Source: an uncultured Roseburia sp. (lineage in GTDB: Bacteria; Bacillota; Clostridia; Lachnospirales; Lachnospiraceae). Taken from it: DNA of 64,000 nucleotides. The position numbers and the translations under genes were made by a program. This document shows positions 52,802 through 61,604 of the stretch, piece by piece. The stretch is taken from assembly GCA_900548205.1 (NCBI GenBank), contig URJS01000005.1, forward strand, positions 3,814 to 67,813. The letters are read 5' to 3'. The notes below the pieces were generated by a model that was not told the origin of the DNA, ran no database searches, and saw only the letters and a list, made by a program, of their open reading frames with translations. How positions within the stretch are numbered: position 1 is the stretch's first letter; each line of letters begins with the position of its first letter.

Positions 52802-53659
52802 ATGAGTGTACGAATTATTACAGATTCTGCCTGCGATCTGACAAAGGCACAGGCGGATGCATTAAATCTTACTGTTTTACCGTTAAAGACAATTTTCGGA
52901 GAGGAGGAATATTTAGACGGGGTAACACTTTCCCACCGACAGTTTTTTGAAAAATTAATTGAAAGCGATTGTATGCCGACCACAAGCCAAATTCCTCCGC
53001 ACGAATTTGAGGCTGTTTTCCGCAGTGTAAAGGAAGCGGGCGATACCGCAGTTGTCATCACGCTCTCCTCCAAGCTCTCCGGTACTTGGCAGGGCGCGCA
53101 TATTGCACAGGAAGGCTACGAGGACTGCATCCATATTGTCGACAGCGAAAATGTCTGCATCGGCGAGCAGCTTCTTGTGCGTCATGCCTGTGCGCTGCGC
53201 GAGGAAGGGGTGTCGGCAAAAGAAATTGCCGGAATCTTAGAATGGCGCAGAAAGGATATTCACCTGATCGCGCTTCTTGACACCTTAGAATATCTAAAAC
53301 GCGGCGGGCGCATTTCCGGCGCTGCCGCACTTGCCGGAAGTCTGCTTTCCATTAAGCCGGTGCTCACTGTCACAGACGGCGAGGTACATGTGCTCGGAAA
53401 AGCCAGAGGCTCAAAAAACGGCAGTAATATGCTGCGGGAGGAGACTGCCAAATGCGGCGGTATCGATTTTGCCATGCCGTATGCGCTTGCCTACAGCGGT
53501 CTGGACGATTCGCTGCTCAAAAAATATATCGCGGATAATAAATCTCTTTGGAAAGACTATACCGATGAACTCCCCGTCACCACCATCGGCAGCGCGATCG
53601 GTACGCATGTCGGTCCGGGCGCGATCGCAGTCGCATTTTTTGCAAATACAAGACGCTGA
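52802..53659 (+). CDS. DegV-family fatty-acid-binding protein
   Basis: This 285-residue cytosolic protein binds a long-chain fatty acid. DegV proteins (FakB) present the fatty acid to the kinase FakA for incorporation into phospholipid. Visible: VRIITDSACDLTKAQADALN, TTSQIPP, ITLSSKLSGTWQGA, LSIKPVLTVTDGEV, and the C-terminal VGPGAIAVAFF. The start at 52802 has AGAGGAG upstream. It is a single gene; fakA is not in the window. Two FabT-like palindromes at its promoter fit control by acyl supply. Confidence 0.93.
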   Translation: MSVRIITDSACDLTKAQADALNLTVLPLKTIFGEEEYLDGVTLSHRQFFEKLIESDCMPTTSQIPPHEFEAVFRSVKEAGDTAVVITLSSKLSGTWQGAHIAQEGYEDCIHIVDSENVCIGEQLLVRHACALREEGVSAKEIAGILEWRRKDIHLIALLDTLEYLKRGGRISGAAALAGSLLSIKPVLTVTDGEVHVLGKARGSKNGSNMLREETAKCGGIDFAMPYALAYSGLDDSLLKKYIADNKSLWKDYTDELPVTTIGSAIGTHVGPGAIAVAFFANTRR

Positions 53660-53689
53660 CAACAGCGCATTCCGCCTTGCACGGCGGGC

Positions 53690-53731
53690 AAAAAATGAGT
53701 GATTTTCTTAGCCGAAAATCACTCATTTTTT
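53690..53731. terminator. bidirectional terminator
   Basis: A 17-bp perfect stem (53690-53706, 53715-53731) with A6 and T6 ends lies between degV (+) and the convergent YkgJ-like gene (-). Confidence 0.92.
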
Positions 53732-53749
53732 CATTGTATGCACTTCTTC

Positions 53750-54412
53750 TCAGTTCTCCGCCAAAAGCTTCTCCACCTTTGCAAGACGCTCATAAAACTG
53801 TTCGTAAAAATCTGTCGCCGTATCGTAAGGCGTGATAAAAAACAACCGAAGTACAAACAGATTCAGCGCTTTCTTCGTCTCATCACTCTGCTCTCCTAAA
53901 AGCGCCTGCGTAAGCTTTCCGCGCAGACTATGCCACCTAAGAAGAAACTGCTCATACTTCTTTCCGTCCGGCATATCAAGCCACTTACTGACCTTTTTCT
54001 TCGTCCGCTCGCTCTTTTGACAGGCATTTGTCTGCAAAAAATAGCGGATGCCATGCGTCTCATAAATCCTGCCAAGCGGAAATACCCGGCATATGCCGGG
54101 TCGGTGACTGTGAATCGTGCACCTGCTGTTCTCATTTAAAAAGGCACACCGCTCCTTTTCCACCACCATTGCCAGATTCGGCAGAATCAAGCCCTCCACG
54201 GCATGCAGCTCAAGCTCTTGCTGCATCAGCTCCTCAAAGCTTTTTCCGGTTACCGCACAAAGCCGATGCACATCCAGCGGATCAAGGATGATCGTATCGC
54301 CCATTCCCTCACAGCATGCGTGGCAGCCCGCACAATCGTTTGCCGCCACACGCACCATATCATTTTCTGTATATATTTTTCCGTCTGAAATATCATTTAA
54401 GTCCTGAAACAT
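53750..54412 (-). CDS. YkgJ-family cysteine cluster protein
   Basis: A 220-residue soluble protein with the CxxCxxCC pattern CAGCHACC (about 29-36) and later CAFLNENSRCTIHSHRPGICRVFPLG, the usual YkgJ cysteine set, which may bind zinc or iron. The remaining half is helical. Function is unknown. It is transcribed towards degV and lies downstream of metQ by about 20 bases, so it may be the tail of the metNIQ operon. Confidence 0.88.
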   Translation of the reverse strand: MFQDLNDISDGKIYTENDMVRVAANDCAGCHACCEGMGDTIILDPLDVHRLCAVTGKSFEELMQQELELHAVEGLILPNLAMVVEKERCAFLNENSRCTIHSHRPGICRVFPLGRIYETHGIRYFLQTNACQKSERTKKKVSKWLDMPDGKKYEQFLLRWHSLRGKLTQALLGEQSDETKKALNLFVLRLFFITPYDTATDFYEQFYERLAKVEKLLAEN

Positions 54413-54434
54413 ACCGCGTCTCTTTACTTCCTTT

Positions 54435-55322
54435 TTATTCGGTAAACGGAATCACTGCACCGTCATAGGTATCATTGATGTACTGCACGATAGCGTCTGA
54501 CTTTAACACCTCTATCAGCGCCTGCACTCCCTCGTTTGTCTCGTTTCCTTCCTTGACCGCAATGATATTTACATAGGTCTGCGCCGCCTCGGAATCCGAT
54601 TTCTCATAAGCGATCGCGTCCTTTGCCACGGAATAGCCTGCTGCAAGCGCATAGTTGCCATTTAAAACAACAAATTCCACCTCCGGAACTACGCGGGCAA
54701 CCTGTGCCGCCTCAAGCTCCTGAATTTCCACGTTGTAAGGGTTTTCCACAATATCGTTTACCGTAGCCTCCAAGCCCGCACCCTCACGGATCTTGATAAT
54801 TCCGTTGTCCTGCAGCAAAAGCAGCGCGCGCGCTTCGTTTGTCGTATCGTTCGGCACTGCGATCACATCGCCCTCTGCCAGCTCTGATAAGTCTTTTTTT
54901 GTTCCCGGATAGATGCCGTACGGCTCATAGTGAATGCCTCCCGCATTGACCAGATGCGTGCCCTTTGTCTCATTGAAATTCTCCAGATACGGGATGTGTT
55001 GGAAATAATTTGCGTCAAATTCGCCGCTCTCCACCACCTCATTCGGAAGGTTGTAATCATCAAATACCTTGACCTGCAAATCCCAGCCCTGCTCTGCAAG
55101 GATCGGCTTTGCCTGCTCCAGAATCTCGGAGTGGGGCGTTGCGGAAGCCGCTACAGTAATCGTTCCCTTCCCTTCACTTTCTGCCTTTTGTCCGGTCTCC
55201 GTACCTTCCGCCTGTACACCGCTGTTTCCTGCGGCTGCACCGCCCTGCTCACCTCCGCAGCCTGCCAGAACGCCAACTGCCAGCAGCCCTGTTAAAATTC
55301 CTGCCAAGATTTTCTTCTTCAT
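54435..55322 (-). CDS. metQ: methionine ABC transporter substrate-binding lipoprotein
   Basis: This 295-residue lipoprotein of the NlpA/MetQ family should bind methionine outside the membrane. The lipobox LAGC (Cys22) follows the signal peptide, then the mature start (ITVAASATPHSEILEQAKP) and FDDYNLPNEVVESGEFDANYFQHIPYL typical of the family. The start at 55322 has GGAGG five bases upstream. Third gene of metNIQ. A 7-bp CCGGCGC/GCGCCGG hairpin lies between metI and metQ. Confidence 0.94.
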   Translation of the reverse strand: MKKKILAGILTGLLAVGVLAGCGGEQGGAAAGNSGVQAEGTETGQKAESEGKGTITVAASATPHSEILEQAKPILAEQGWDLQVKVFDDYNLPNEVVESGEFDANYFQHIPYLENFNETKGTHLVNAGGIHYEPYGIYPGTKKDLSELAEGDVIAVPNDTTNEARALLLLQDNGIIKIREGAGLEATVNDIVENPYNVEIQELEAAQVARVVPEVEFVVLNGNYALAAGYSVAKDAIAYEKSDSEAAQTYVNIIAVKEGNETNEGVQALIEVLKSDAIVQYINDTYDGAVIPFTE

Positions 55323-55438
55323 AATTTCCTCCATTTCTAAAATTGCCATTCTGCAATTTTCCCGTCTTAAGTTATGTTTCTGTTTCTATATTTCGGATGT
55401 TATCCTTGTTGCTTTCATGCCGGCGCTTCCTACAAACG

Positions 55439-56098
55439 CTATCTGCGCCGGTCAAGCTTTGCCGCGATCCGCATTCCTATGGTCTGGAAAATCTGCACCA
55501 GCACGATCAATAGGATCACCGTCACAATCATAATCTCTGTCTCATAACGGTAGTAACCGTAACGAATCGCAATATCGCCAAGTCCGCCGCCGCCGACGCT
55601 GCCTGCCATTGCGGAATACCCAAGAATCGTCCCGATCGCTATGGTACTTCCCGTAATCAACGAGGTTCTCGCCTCCACAAGCATGACCTTTGTGATGATC
55701 GTAAAATTGCTCGCGCCCATTGAGCGGGCCGCCTCAATCACACCGCCGTCTACTTCCTTTAAGGAGGATTCTACCATGCGCCCGATAAAAGGCGCTGCTG
55801 CGATCACAAGCGGAACAATCGTCGCCGTCGATCCGTAGCTTTTTCCGACAAGCGCTCTGGTAAACGGAATCAGTAAGATCAAAAGGATCAAAAACGGCAC
55901 GCTTCGGATGATGTTCGCGATCACATCGAGTATCTTGTAGCACACCGCATTCGGACGGATCCCGTCCTTATCTGTCACCGCCAGCAAAACGCCGATCGGA
56001 AGCCCAAATACATATCCAAGCAGTGTGGAGACCACCGTCATATAGACTGTCTCACCGATCCCCCGCACGATCATCATAATCACTTCATTCGTCCACAT
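55439..56098 (-). CDS. metI: methionine ABC transporter permease
   Basis: A 219-residue permease with five to six membrane spans and the EAA loop (EAARSMGASNFTIITKVMLVEA). With MetN it forms the importer for L- or D-methionine. It overlaps metN by 14 bases, so translation is coupled. GAGGTGACGG precedes the start. Confidence 0.95.
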   Translation of the reverse strand: MWTNEVIMMIVRGIGETVYMTVVSTLLGYVFGLPIGVLLAVTDKDGIRPNAVCYKILDVIANIIRSVPFLILLILLIPFTRALVGKSYGSTATIVPLVIAAAPFIGRMVESSLKEVDGGVIEAARSMGASNFTIITKVMLVEARTSLITGSTIAIGTILGYSAMAGSVGGGGLGDIAIRYGYYRYETEIMIVTVILLIVLVQIFQTIGMRIAAKLDRRR

Positions 56099-57140
56099 CT
56101 TCCGTCACCTCCTCGATCTCCAAGCCCTTTTCGATCAGATACTGCTCCATTTCCTGTTCCAGCGTCTCATCTGACGGCATCCCTAAGATCATCTCTCCCT
56201 TTGCAACGCCGCCCACATTCTTAGTGTCTGCCCGCAGAATGTTCACCGGCGTACCAAACTTTAAGACCATATTGGCAATCACCGGCTCAAAAGCCGAATT
56301 TTCAGAAAATACGATCCTAAGCTTTTTATCACCTGCCACACGGTCCGCCTGACGCTCACCGCCGTTCCACTCTGCGCCGCTCTCCCAGCTTCCCTCCGGC
56401 CGATCCTTTAAGATCAGTTCACGCGCCGCTTTTGATTTCGGATGATTAAAAATATCCTCCACCAGTCCCTGCTCTGCAATCTCCCCTTTCTCTACGATCG
56501 CCACATGGCTGCAAATTTCCCGGATCACCGACATCTGATGTGTGATAATCACGATCGTGATGCCGAATTTACGATTGATCTCTTTCAATAAGGAAAGGAT
56601 CGACGCCGTCGTCTGCGGGTCTAAGGCGCTTGTCGCCTCGTCGCAGAGCAAAATCTTCGGATTGCACGCAAGCGCTCTGGCAATCGCCACTCTCTGCTTT
56701 TGCCCGCCGGAAAGCTGCGACGGATAAGCCTTCGCTTTCTCCTCCAAGCCCACCGTCTTTAACAGCTCATAGGCGCGCTCCCTTGCCTTTGCGTCCTTCT
56801 CCCCCTGAATCTGCATCGGAAAACAAATATTGTCAATCACATTCTTCTGCATCAGGAGATTAAAATGCTGAAAAATCATCGCAATATCGCCGCGCTGTGC
56901 GCGAAGCTCCTTTTCCGAAAGCTCTGCAAGGCTCCTGCCCTCAATGAGCACCTCGCCGTCCGTGGGACGCTCCAAAAAATTTAAACACCGCACGAGCGTA
57001 CTTTTGCCCGCGCCGGACATTCCGATAATTCCGTAAATGTCACCGGCTTCGATCGCAAGGCAAATATCCCGCAGCGCTTCCACGGTATTGCCCTTTTGCT
57101 CAAAGCTTTTATATAAATGACGTACTTCAATCATTGGCAT
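56085..57140 (-). CDS. metN: methionine ABC transporter ATPase
   Basis: This 351-residue ATPase powers methionine import. Walker A GMSGAGKSTL is at about 39-48, the signature LSGGQKQRVAIA near 142-153, Walker B ILLCDEATSALD follows. The C-terminal NIL domain (about 268-345: LRIVFSENSAFEPVIANMV) is the usual methionine-sensing domain. First gene of metNIQ. No S-box riboswitch fits the 120-base upstream gap, which instead holds a dyad beside the LysR gene. Confidence 0.95.
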   Translation of the reverse strand: MPMIEVRHLYKSFEQKGNTVEALRDICLAIEAGDIYGIIGMSGAGKSTLVRCLNFLERPTDGEVLIEGRSLAELSEKELRAQRGDIAMIFQHFNLLMQKNVIDNICFPMQIQGEKDAKARERAYELLKTVGLEEKAKAYPSQLSGGQKQRVAIARALACNPKILLCDEATSALDPQTTASILSLLKEINRKFGITIVIITHQMSVIREICSHVAIVEKGEIAEQGLVEDIFNHPKSKAARELILKDRPEGSWESGAEWNGGERQADRVAGDKKLRIVFSENSAFEPVIANMVLKFGTPVNILRADTKNVGGVAKGEMILGMPSDETLEQEMEQYLIEKGLEIEEVTEDVDE

Positions 57141-57176
57141 ATGCTTTTTCTCCTGTTTCGTAAATTTACAATAGCT

Positions 57177-57244
57177 ATTATAGCAACCGTTCCAAAAACG
57201 CGCTAATACGAGAAGCCGATAGTCAGTTATAGGAAGTCCCTATA
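57177..57244 (-). promoter_or_regulatory. metNIQ -10 and LysR-type dyad
   Basis: A perfect TATAAT (57177-57182) has no good -35, which suits an activated promoter. TATAGG-N5-CCTATA (57228-57244), a 6-5-6 dyad, lies about 45 bases further upstream, where a LysR activator would bind. An AGAAGCCGA/TCGGCTTCT stem (57210-57262 region) spans this site and may terminate the lysR gene. Confidence 0.5.
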
Positions 57245-57263
57245 GCAAACCCTCGGCTTCTTT

Positions 57264-58169
57264 TCACATAATCTTATCCTTATACTTTTTTAGCTCCTCA
57301 ATATAGATTTCTCCGGTATGACTGATCGTCGCCCCCTTGCGCTTGACATATCCGATGCGCATTTTCTCTGTCTCCGCAAGCGGTACGGCAAGATATTCGC
57401 TTCCGTTTAATTCCTCACAGATAATGCCGGAGCAGAGCGTATATGCGTTCAAGCCCTTCATAAAATTTAGCAGCGTCGCCCGGTCCGTCGCCTTGATCAG
57501 CCGCCGGTACTCATAAGTGCTTTTCATTTCCTCCGCCAGATACAGTGAATGGTTCTTTCCCTGATCAAAGGAGAGACAGGGATATTCGTCGAGCTCCTCC
57601 ATCGTGATAACCGCTTTTGAGGCAAGCGGATGACCGTTCCACAGATAGACATAAGTATCACAGGCAAACAGCTCCGTAAATTCCAGCCCCTTTTCATGGA
57701 TGATCTTTGCCATCACCTTTTCGTTGAAATCATTAAGATAAAGTACCCCGATCTCACTCTTAAAATTGCGCACATTCTCCATGACATCATAGGTCGTCGT
57801 CTCATTCGCCGCAAATTCGTAACTGTCAATTCCCGCCCGCTTGACCGTCTCCACAAACGCATTGACGGCAAATGTATAATGCTGCATGGAAACGCTGAAC
57901 TTCTCTCTCGTCTGCTTCTCCACATAGCGGGACTGCAATAATCCAAACTGCTCCGTCACCTGTCTGGCATAGCCTAAAAACTCCTCGCCCTCCGGCGTGA
58001 TCACAATCCCCCGGTTGGAGCGCAGGAAAATCTGCATTCCAATCTCCTGCTCCAATTCCTTTATTGTCTCTGAGAGGCTCGGCTGTGACAAAAAAAGGTG
58101 CTTTGCCGCCTCATTCATCGAGCCGCAGTCTGCGATCGTCAACGCATATTTCAACTGCTGCAGTGTCAT
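57264..58169 (-). CDS. LysR-family regulator
   Basis: This 301-residue regulator has a winged helix (MTLQQLKYALTIADCGSMNEAAKHLFLSQPSLSETIKELE, about 1-62, conventional) and a periplasmic-binding-type sensor domain (about 90-295). It lies immediately upstream of metNIQ in the same direction and may activate it, which is inferred from position and the dyad. Its ATG overlaps the stop of the preceding YitT gene (ATGA). Confidence 0.94.
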   Translation of the reverse strand: MTLQQLKYALTIADCGSMNEAAKHLFLSQPSLSETIKELEQEIGMQIFLRSNRGIVITPEGEEFLGYARQVTEQFGLLQSRYVEKQTREKFSVSMQHYTFAVNAFVETVKRAGIDSYEFAANETTTYDVMENVRNFKSEIGVLYLNDFNEKVMAKIIHEKGLEFTELFACDTYVYLWNGHPLASKAVITMEELDEYPCLSFDQGKNHSLYLAEEMKSTYEYRRLIKATDRATLLNFMKGLNAYTLCSGIICEELNGSEYLAVPLAETEKMRIGYVKRKGATISHTGEIYIEELKKYKDKIM

Positions 58170-59053
58170 GGATGTATCTCTCCTTTTCCCTGTTCCAGAT
58201 AACGCTTCTTACTGGAAAAGCCTCTGCCCGATACCTCGCTCACCTTATTGATGATGACAAAGGCGTCCGCATCTACGCTGTGGATCAGCTTTTCCGTCCG
58301 CGCCAATTCACGCATAGACACCACGGTCAAAAGCATCTGCGTGCTGCGCTTCATATAACCGGTCTCACTGTTTATCATCGTAACGCCCCGATCAATATCC
58401 GTAAGAACCGCCTGGCGGATTTCTTGTATTTTCTCGCTCACAACCTTGATCTGCATCTTTGCCGTTCCAAGCATCAGGCATTTATCAAGCACGGTACTGT
58501 ATACGATGACAAGCAGAATGCCGTACAAAATCTGCTCCCCGCTGCTGCGTGATGCCTGAAGCAGCAGGATCATCATATCAAACACATAAATTGCGCCGGA
58601 AACCGGTATCTTAAAATAGCGGTTTAGCACAAGCGGCGGAATATCCATACCGCCCGTGGACGCTCCCATCCGTATCACGATTCCGATTGCGGCACCGATG
58701 CAAATACCGCCGAACACCATGCACAGCAGCATATCGTCGGTCAATCGGTATCCTCCAAGCAGTCTTGTGATCAATTCTAATGCAATGGGGTAACTGAACG
58801 TACTTACAATGGTATTTGCCGCAAATTTTTTGCCGAACACAAAAAAACCGATCAAAAACATCACAAGATTAAACACAAACACAAATGCCGTGACCGAGAT
58901 CCCTGTCACATCTGCCACAAACAGACCGATACCGGTCGAGCCTCCTGTGATCAGCCCGCCCGGTACGATAAACATTGCTACGCCAAATGCGTAGAGACAA
59001 TTTCCAAGTACTACCATGAGTGTCTCTGTGATCCGTTTTAAAATTTCATTCAT
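58166..59053 (-). CDS. YitT-family membrane protein, second copy
   Basis: A 295-residue protein with five to six membrane spans (about 10-180) and a C-terminal DUF2179 domain. It resembles the paralogue at 32517-33392 (shared GASTGGMD versus ATTGGTDM loops and FVI-x-x-x-x-EVxGxGF endings). It is coupled to the LysR gene by an ATGA overlap and so may be part of its regulon. Function is unknown. Confidence 0.92.
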   Translation of the reverse strand: MNEILKRITETLMVVLGNCLYAFGVAMFIVPGGLITGGSTGIGLFVADVTGISVTAFVFVFNLVMFLIGFFVFGKKFAANTIVSTFSYPIALELITRLLGGYRLTDDMLLCMVFGGICIGAAIGIVIRMGASTGGMDIPPLVLNRYFKIPVSGAIYVFDMMILLLQASRSSGEQILYGILLVIVYSTVLDKCLMLGTAKMQIKVVSEKIQEIRQAVLTDIDRGVTMINSETGYMKRSTQMLLTVVSMRELARTEKLIHSVDADAFVIINKVSEVSGRGFSSKKRYLEQGKGEIHP

Positions 59054-59061
59054 TTTCTTTC

Positions 59062-59481
59062 CTACCTTCTGCCGTCATCGTCCTTCTGCTTTTCTGAAAA
59101 TAGTCTCAAAATCATCCGACATACTTCCCTGATCGTGGCAAACACAAAAAACATCAGCACAAAGCCAAGCACGCCTGTCATGATGTCGGCAAATTCCATA
59201 TTGCCGGAATGGGTGATCTTCTGACCGATCTCAATGGCAAAGGTGAGCACGATAATAAGCGTAAATACATAGATCCATGTGAGTGTGAGCACATGGTTTC
59301 TTTGGACAAGCCAGCGGAATATCGGATAAATGCCGAACACAAGTCCCATACCCAAAACGCCTACCACTAGAAAGTGCAGTTCCTTGTCTGTAAAATTGTA
59401 CTCAAACGCATCGTTTAAATGCAGAATGTAATTGTGTATCTTTGTAATCCATCCTACCGCCCAATAAAGCATCTCTTTCAT
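59062..59481 (-). CDS. VanZ-like small membrane protein
   Basis: A 139-residue protein with about three to four membrane spans. EIGQKITHSGNMEFADIMTGVLGF (about 83-106) resembles the E-x-x-Q and D-x-x-x-N/G end of VanZ, and the KELHFLVVGVLG helix fits too. The last 15 residues are very acidic and basic (KQKDDDGRR). Function is unknown. It ends nine bases upstream of the second YitT gene. Confidence 0.75.
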   Translation of the reverse strand: MKEMLYWAVGWITKIHNYILHLNDAFEYNFTDKELHFLVVGVLGMGLVFGIYPIFRWLVQRNHVLTLTWIYVFTLIIVLTFAIEIGQKITHSGNMEFADIMTGVLGFVLMFFVFATIREVCRMILRLFSEKQKDDDGRR

Positions 59482-59590
59482 AGCGTCACCTGCTTTCTAA
59501 AATCACATCTTATTTGCCAGCAATGTTTTCTAAAAACAGATTACTACGAATCGAATGGATGTGCAAGTTACTATGCTAGCAGAATAAATT

Positions 59591-60955
59591 TTATTTCGTA
59601 CTGTCTACTGTCTGTCGGATAATGTCACGCATAATATCCTCGGTCAGTTGTCCGCTCGCATAGCCGTATACGTTCCCGTCCTTATTCACCATAAAGGTTG
59701 TCGGATAGGAAAATACTCCGTACTGCATGAACATCTCTCCGCCCTCATCCATCACAACCGGATAGGTATAGCCGTTTTCCTCCAAAAATGCAGTAATTTC
59801 TTCCTCTGACTTCTCTCCGCCATAGTTTGGCGCAGCAACCCCAAGAATCACAACCGAGTCATCCCCCGCGTCCTGATATTCCTCATAAAGCTTTTGAATA
59901 TCGGGCATCTCGGCACGACACGGCGGGCACCATGTTGCCCAGAAATTCAAGAATACCGTCTTTCCTTTATAGTCAGAAAGCTTATGTGTGTTTCCGAACT
60001 GATCTGTGAGTGTAAAATCAATCGCAGGAATCAGCTCCCGGTCCGGCTGCGTATTCTTATCACCAGAATCCTCTGATCCTGTACCCTCCGAAGCTGCAGC
60101 ATCCTTCCCGTCATCTGCCGTGCTCTCGCTGCCGCCGCTGGCTGCATTTTCGCCCTCTGCGGACTGTCCGCTTTCTTCCTGTACTCCGGCATCCGCATCC
60201 TCGTCTCCCGCTTCCTCCTGCGCCGAGATGCTCGATAAATAGCCGCTGATAGCGTTCATTTTTCCGGAAAACATCAGCACACCCATTAGGATCATTAAGA
60301 CCGCGCCGATTTTTACCGTGTACTGCACCACGTTTCTGTGCTTCTTAAATAACTCCAGCAGCTTTGTCGTAAACATGCCAACTGCAAGGAACGGCAGGAC
60401 AAATCCAAGCGTGTATACGCCGATCAGCGCCATTCCCACAAGCTGTGATTCCGCCGTCGCCGTCATGAGCAATACGCTGGTGAGCGCAGGACCAACGCAC
60501 GGCGTCCATGCAAAGCTGAACGTAAATCCCATGATCAGCGCCGTGATCGGCGACATTGTCATTTTCGCAAGCGGCGGCAGAAAGCGGCGCTCTTTTCCCA
60601 AAAACTCCGATTTTCCAAAAATTCCAAGCTGATAAAGTCCGAATAAAATAATTAAAATCGCACCGATCCTTGTAAATAACAGCTGATTGCTGCGGAAAAA
60701 GCTTCCCAATGCGGAAACTCCAATTCCCAGCAGAAAAAACGCAAAGCTTGTGCCGAGCACAAAAAAGATGGTATTGAGCAGCACCTTCCTTCGCGCATAG
60801 GTGACTTTTCCATCCTCTCCCATCTGCGCCGTTCCGCCTGACAGATAGCCTATGTAAAGCGGCAGAAGCGGCAGCACACACGGCGAGAAAAAGCTCAGCA
60901 GTCCCTGCAAAAATACCGTGATCACCGGTACGCTGACATCTAATGAAAATCCCAT
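59591..60955 (-). CDS. CcdA-TlpA fusion, thiol redox protein
   Basis: A 454-residue fusion. Residues 1 to about 230 are the CcdA/DsbD membrane domain with six spans (FSPCVLPLLPLYIGYLSGG and AWTPCVGPALTSVLLM contain its redox cysteines). A low-complexity Ala/Glu/Ser/Gly linker (about 235-295) leads to an extracellular TlpA-like thioredoxin domain with WCPPC. It should carry electrons from cytoplasmic TrxA outward to reduce disulfides, with the partner in the same chain. The start at 60955 has GGAGG upstream. It follows trxA by about 100 bases. Confidence 0.94.
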   Translation of the reverse strand: MGFSLDVSVPVITVFLQGLLSFFSPCVLPLLPLYIGYLSGGTAQMGEDGKVTYARRKVLLNTIFFVLGTSFAFFLLGIGVSALGSFFRSNQLLFTRIGAILIILFGLYQLGIFGKSEFLGKERRFLPPLAKMTMSPITALIMGFTFSFAWTPCVGPALTSVLLMTATAESQLVGMALIGVYTLGFVLPFLAVGMFTTKLLELFKKHRNVVQYTVKIGAVLMILMGVLMFSGKMNAISGYLSSISAQEEAGDEDADAGVQEESGQSAEGENAASGGSESTADDGKDAAASEGTGSEDSGDKNTQPDRELIPAIDFTLTDQFGNTHKLSDYKGKTVFLNFWATWCPPCRAEMPDIQKLYEEYQDAGDDSVVILGVAAPNYGGEKSEEEITAFLEENGYTYPVVMDEGGEMFMQYGVFSYPTTFMVNKDGNVYGYASGQLTEDIMRDIIRQTVDSTK

Positions 60956-61057
60956 TTTATCCTCCATTTCAAAGCAATTTCATGTGAAGAAACGCCAGCC
61001 GGTAGGCATCCTTGTCTATCGCTGGCGCTATGTTTCCTATTCGCTCTCAAATGCCTC

Positions 61058-61369
61058 TTATCCCTGAAGCATCTTAAGAATCTCACTCTTTGTTTTTACT
61101 CCGATCGAAGTATTCACTGCTTTCCCTTCCTTAAAGACGATCAAGGTCGGAATCGTCATTACACTAAACTGTCCGGCAAGCTCCGGCTGTTCGTCTACAT
61201 TTACCTTGCAGATTTTTGCGTCTGTCACCTCTCCGGCAAGCTCCTCCACAACCGGAAGAAGCATCTGGCACGGTCCGCACCATTCTGCCCAAAAATCAAC
61301 GAGTACCGGCTTATCTGCCTTTAATACCTCTGTCTCAAAATTTTCTTTTGTAATCTTTAATGCTGCCAT
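61058..61369 (-). CDS. trxA: thioredoxin
   Basis: A 103-residue thioredoxin with WCGPC in WAEWCGPCQML (about 24-34) and cis-Pro in MTIPTLIVF. It is reduced by TrxB (35975) and should supply electrons to the CcdA-TlpA fusion downstream. The start at 61369 has GGAGG five bases upstream; the leader upstream of it contains TTCCGAAGCG, shared with the small gene at 9392. A CGCCAGC/GCTGGCG hairpin lies between it and the fusion gene. Confidence 0.96.
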   Translation of the reverse strand: MAALKITKENFETEVLKADKPVLVDFWAEWCGPCQMLLPVVEELAGEVTDAKICKVNVDEQPELAGQFSVMTIPTLIVFKEGKAVNTSIGVKTKSEILKMLQG

Positions 61370-61413
61370 AATTTCCTCCATTCCGAAGCGTTTCCATAGG
61401 TTGATAAGGCTCT

Positions 61414-61452
61414 AAACAACGAGTGGCACACTTCGCGAGCTGCCCTTATGTT
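61414..61452 (-). repeat. 39-bp dispersed hairpin repeat, copy 3
   Basis: Its reverse complement is 32/39 identical to 43863-43901 and 31/39 to 11112-11150. It lies between deoB and trxA. A further ATGAAATTTATG/CATAAATTTCAT stem (about 61473-61502) follows it; the rest of 61370-61604 holds no gene. Confidence 0.7.
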
Positions 61453-61604
61453 GTAAAATTTACCATGATGAAATTTATGACGCTCCCACATAAATTTCAT
61501 GTAAATAAACCGCTATGATACAAGCTTTACCTTATCTCCGTATTTCTATTTTGTTTTTTCTGATCAGTATCTATTTTACCCAATTTTTTTATTTTATCTG
61601 TGAG

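Noticed and set aside
57141..57263. SAM (S-box) riboswitch before metNIQ
   Set aside because: The gap is only about 120 bases and lacks S-box core motifs; a LysR dyad fits better.
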